Shown: positions 59,522 to 64,000 of the stretch, piece by piece
How the letters are laid out: each line of letters starts with the position of its first letter
Numbering within the stretch: position 1 is the stretch's first letter
NCBI RefSeq assembly: GCF_051014445.1
Contig: NC_135137.1
Span: forward strand, 27,467,501 to 27,531,500
DNA: 64,000 bases
Origin: Colletes latitarsis
Taxonomy: Eukaryota > Arthropoda > Insecta > Hymenoptera > Colletidae
Direction: 5' to 3'
Notes under the pieces: generated by a model
Database searches by the model: none
What the model was told of the DNA's origin: nothing
The model's input: only the letters and a program-made list of their open reading frames with translations
Made by a program: the position numbers and the translations under genes

Positions 59522-60794
59522 TGTTGAGCCGTTCATAATCTCGCGGCAATAAAAACGCGGCCAAAGTGGCGCCACCTATAATAAGGTTGAAGATCGTGCG
59601 GGGATTCCCGTGGCTTTTGTTCGAGTCGAGTCGAGTCGTTTGTTCTAGCAATTTTTTTTATAGTAAACCATGAAATATCTAAAGAATAATTAAAGTGGTT
59701 GTGTTTAATATTTAACTATTGTCTATACATATACAGGGTTTTCGGCCACCTCTGGGAAAAATTTTAATGAGGGATTCTAGAGGTCAAAATAAGACGAAAA
59801 TCAAGAATACTAATTTGTTGACGAAGGCTTCGTTAAACAGTTATTAACGTTTAAACTTCCGACCGTACTGAATTTTTTTCTCGAAAATGCACAAGATTTC
59901 GGGGGTATGTTTATTTACCAAAAATGATTGTAATTGACTCCCGCAATCGAAAATAATTTTTCCAAAATGATTTGAAATTTTTTTTTTCCGTCGAAAAATT
60001 TCTCACCTTCTGGAATTTTTTTCTAGGAAATGAGTAGGATTTCAGCGATATGACTCTTCACCAAAAATTATTGTAATTCACCCCTACAGCCAAAAATATT
60101 TTTTTTAGAACGATTTGAAATTTTTTTTTTGTCGAAAAATTTAGGCACCTACTCCCCGTCAATTTTTCTTAAAAATTCGTTTTTGATTGTTAGTAATTTT
60201 ATTTGACGCCCTACAGAAAAGTTGTCTAATAATTTTTTGTAGGTACCCACGAACTCTACTTCCCCCCAAAATTTCAATTAAATATATTCACTATTGTAGG
60301 AGTTATTGCAGTTTGAAAATTGAACCATTTTTATGGGGGGTTTCTCATTTTGCAGGGTCAAGGACCAACTTTTCGAATATTTTTGCAATTTGTACATATT
60401 CTCCACCAAAATAGCCGTAGTTTGCTTTTTTGAAAATTAAAATCCTTCAATCCGTTCAGAAGTTATGACGTTTTAAAGATTCGCATGAAAATTCGGGCAG
60501 ACATTTTTGGCCAGAAATTATATTTTCGGTAAGGAATTTTTTTCTCGAAAGTGCGTAGGATTTCAGCGATATGATTCTTCACCAAAAATTATTGTAATTG
60601 ACCTCTGCAACTAAAAATAATTTTTCCAAGACGATTCGAAATTTTTGAAGCCCCCATCAACAAATTGGTATTCTTGATTTTCGTCTTATTTTGGTCTCTA
60701 GAATCCTCTATTAAAATTTTTTCCAGGGGTGGCCGAACACCCTGTATATTTATTTAATCAGTTCCTATGAAAGGGGACCTGATATTTTTCAACA
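59522..60794 (+). mobile_element. Solo LTR, TGTTGA..TCAACA family, split by family X
   Basis: TGTTGAGCCGTTCATAATC at 59522 and TTTTTCAACA ending at 60794, with perfect 5-bp flanks AAAAT (59517-59521, 60795-60799). Confidence 0.9.
59734..60744 (-). mobile_element. Family X element inside an LTR
   Basis: CAGGGTTTTCGGCCACCTCT to GGTGGCCGAACACCCTG, TA on both sides. Core orientation is opposite to the host LTR, as in the copy at 28757-29657. The right half is shortened near 60645. Confidence 0.86.
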
Positions 60795-60799
60795 AAAAT

Positions 60800-62459
60800 T
60801 TCACTAGGTATCGTTTGAAAATTTTCTAATTATTTCGTGTGTTGAGAAAATTTATTTTATTTCAAATATGAAGAATTTATTTTGTAAATAGTAAATATTT
60901 AAATCTTTTTATACTTAAATTTTTCAATCACATTTTATAAACCAGTTATTTCTACGTTTTCGTAGCAATTTAACGAAGGTACAAAACATGTAATACGAAC
61001 AAAAAATCACGAAGAAACTGAATCATGAACCATTATTGATTATAAATAACCACCCATGTTCTGCAGCATCGATATCCATTTTTATGATTGTTGCTATAAT
61101 GATGTGAAAATTCGCGGCGGTTTCGTGGCCGCAGATTATTGCAGAATAATGTTTCGGAATTGCTATTGCTGCCGGTGCATTGTAATTTCCAACGGAAAGA
61201 CTGTTTTTATCTTAACGATATTACAATGATTACGAGGTTCGATTCCAGTTTCTGCATACGCTGCATTTACCGTAACGTTGATCTGCGCGCGAAAAATATT
61301 GCCACTGCCGCCTTTTAATTAGAATGCCGCGATTGAAACGGCGCCATTATGCAAAGAAGTTTACACGACTAAATTTTATATTATTATTGCATCCGCTGAT
61401 TTTATTCGCCGGACGAAAAAAGTATTCGCGTATGGAAATCGCGTTGCCAAATGAAGTTCGGGGAATGCAATCTGTATTCGTCGCGTTTCGTATTCGTTCC
61501 TCGGATTGGAATTATGCTTAAAAGAATTACAAACGTAATATTGTTTCTGACGGAAGACAAATAGAATTTCAGATAGCGAATATCGTAAATGTTTATTCGT
61601 GTAAACGATCTTAAAAAGGGTGGATGAATTTATGGATACGATATGCTGAAATGACTGTAAACTTTAATAAACTTCTAAAAATTGGCATCTTAACTTTTCG
61701 AAATTTTCAATTCTTTAAAACGAAGCAACTATCGAAGTTGCTTTAAACGTTTCGAATTTGAAAAATTGTCCAGAATATATTTTACTTCGAAACACGCGAG
61801 TGTTTAGTCTTTGAAGGACAGAAAAAACACTATACATTGTCTTCGATTTTCGATTTTTATAAAATTCAGAATCACAATTTTTGAAATGACGTATACTGTT
61901 TTATGAAATTTCATTAGTTGATTATTTAAGATAAATCTAACTACAAATTTGCTATCAAGTGCCTAAAACTTTACTTACTTTTATGAAAATTGAACGAATT
62001 TTTTAAAGGTTTGACTCGCCGTATTGGAATAACCATTTCTAATTTTTAAAATCTTCAAATTCGTGATTAACGATTCTAAGAATCTTTAGACTAAAAATTA
62101 CAGTAAATAATATTATACAAATTATTTTCTTCCAAGTTTGAGGGCCACTATAATGGTTCTGAATCTTACCAATAATTTTGTAGAAGATTCAAGAAATTAG
62201 GTCCTGAGAGATTCAATTATTAGAGATTCAAAGATAATCGACTGTTTATCTGTTATTTTTTTAATAAAAATAAAAATTGTAATTATAATATTAAATATAT
62301 CACAATCAACAAATGTAACTGATCACTCAAAAAATATCGAAATATCGAAACTCAAATTATTTGAATTTGACAGCTCATAATCGAGAATCTAAGTATCTAG
62401 AATTAGTCATTCTGTAATGAGTATTAAAATTTTATACATAGTTAAATATATACATTTCG
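60800..62459. other. Upstream sequence, no gene recognised
   Basis: 61080-61520 is moderately CpG-rich; the rest is AT-rich. No exon of the PHLDB homologue could be assigned. Confidence 0.35.
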
Positions 62460-63010
62460 CAAAAATTATCCGAACTCATTTTCATTTAGAAAATCTCGCC
62501 AATCTATTGATGATGTCATAAAAATATAATAAAAAACGTATAACGAGATAATTATGTTACGTTTTCTATTAAATCTTCACGAAAGTATTCATAATTGATT
62601 GGCAAGCTTCTCCAATTGAAAATGAGTTCAAATATGACCTTATACGAACTACCTTCAAGTTATTCGAGTAATTTTTGAAAAATGTTCAGTTATATGTAAT
62701 TAAGAATAGATCGAATGTAGCCGTGTATACTCATTTTCATGAAGAAAATCTCGTCAGTTCATTACCAATACGAGCGAAATTCCAAAGCGATGCAGCAGTA
62801 GTGATTAGTATATTACATTTTCCATTATATCTTCACGGCAGCGTTACTAATTGGCAAGATTTTCCTCGTGGTAAAAAATTTAAATGCAATCTTACTCAGA
62901 TTATCTTTAATTATACATAATATGAAATTTTAATATCGTTTAATTAAGAATAATTCCAATGCAGCCTCGGTTATACTCATTTTCCTGGTCAATTCACTGA
63001 TAATGTTTTG
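62460..63010. repeat. Degenerate palindromic repeats
   Basis: 62470-62545 is largely the complement of 62560-62635 (actcattttca / tgaaaatgagt, gccaatc / gattggc). A related diverged copy follows at 62725-62880 and part of a third at 62970. Probably old foldback elements. Confidence 0.45.
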
Positions 63011-64000
63011 GCGAAGATACAACGACAAATCTGAAAATGTTTATTTCCCATTAATCAGTTGGGGCTGCTGATGCACGCTTAGTAACCATAAACAATGCTG
63101 AAAACGGACTTTGTTTTAAATATTCAGTGATTACTGACCCATTTTTCTAGCTTACTGTCAGCGATGTTATCGGGGACATACTCGAGGAATTTATAATTTA
63201 AACGTTTTATCAGGCTTGATTCTGAAAGTTGCTCGTAGAATCGCGCGAAGGAAAATACGAGGTCATCGAACAATCGTTTCAACGAATGATTTCGTCGAAG
63301 ATGCCGGGTTGGGATCGATTGGGCGGCCCGGAACGAGAAAAATAAGTGACGAAGAAGGAAAGCAAGAACCAGAAGAAACCGGTCAGTCTCCTCCGGTTTC
63401 TTTTTCTGTTGTTTCGTTTCTTCTTCCTTTATTCGTGATCTTCGTCCAGAAGTCACGGGTCGTGATAAATTAGCGGACATGCACAGCACGCTACGCAGGA
63501 AGCTCGACGCGTGGTAGGAACGTGAGAAAAGAATCCTTCGTTTTTAATGTGATCCTGATGCCAGCATAATTTCTACGTTTTTACGCCGGACGGTCGTGCG
63601 GCTTAATTCCTATGTCGTTCATTTTTCTTACCATTTTTAGAAACTCAAAAATATAGACGACCACTGACGGATCTGGAACACCTTCTTGGGTGGAGGGGTC
63701 GAGTCGTATAAAAGGATATTTCTTAATCTTCTTTTACATTATTTGAAATACCTTTATAATTTATTTTGTTATTTAATATTTTCATTATTCGAGCACGTTG
63801 ATTATTTATTTACGCAACTGCATATTTTAGATAATGAATATATATTTTTTATTCTTCAAGGATACAGAGATGGTCACAAATTCTTATTAAGGAATAAAAA
63901 ATAAACAACTCATCTTACTCATTCAACAGAAATGACAATTTTAATTATTTCACATTAAGTGAATAAAGATTTATCTTAATAACTCTTCATTGGAATAAAC
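63011..64000. other. Upstream sequence, no gene recognised
   Basis: 63200-63600 is GC-richer, with open frames on both strands and a GAAACCGG..CCGGTTTC inverted repeat near 63376-63402. It could hold an untranslated leader exon, but nothing in the sequence decides it. Confidence 0.3.

Overview
This is a eukaryotic, AT-rich window with spliced exons and many nested transposons. It is almost certainly from an insect; mariner, DD41D, hAT and TTAA elements plus solo LTRs fit, and Hymenoptera is my guess, but nothing here proves the order.

One host gene is recognisable. It lies on the minus strand and is a PHLDB (LL5-type) homologue. Three coding exons can be joined with intact GT-AG sites and matching phases: 57709-57838 (start codon and first part of an FHA domain), 8377-8550 (middle of the FHA domain) and 2214-3486 (end of the FHA domain, a Ser/Asn/Pro-rich linker and the start of a coiled coil). 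The gene continues past base 1, where the rest of the coiled coil and the PH domain are expected, and past 57840 into a 5' leader that was not found. The first coding intron is about 49.2 kb (8551-57708) and the second is 4.9 kb (3487-8376), so most of the window is intronic.

The introns hold the mobile DNA. (a) A repeat called family X here is bounded by CAGGGTG...CACCCTG at TA, has long inverted ends and no recognisable gene, and is present in 11 full or partial copies. (b) A near-complete DD41D Tc1/mariner-type transposon (21710-23523) carries one frameshift in its transposase. (c) Four recognised solo-LTR families have 5-bp target duplications (TGTTGA..TCAACA, TGTGG..CCACA, TGTGA..TCACA, TGTTGCG..CTCAACA), and a fifth is a candidate. 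(d) Older pieces include mariner (802-2158, 34954-35132), Tc1 (15200-15710), a hAT-type element (26398-28410), TTAA-type elements (3716-4259, 4264-6298, 8739-9441, 15759-15992) and non-LTR reverse-transcriptase remains (35700-36660). (e) There are tandem arrays of about 385 bp (32801-34172) and 214 bp (55590-57670), and several shorter duplications.

Insertions are nested up to three levels deep. The most unusual pattern is that three of the four TGTTGA-type LTRs carry an insertion at the same internal TA site, two being family X in the same relative orientation and one the DD41D element. I saw no CRISPR array, bacterial operon or complete second host gene. The remaining gene-free stretches are AT-rich intron, with a few CpG-rich patches that could be regulatory.
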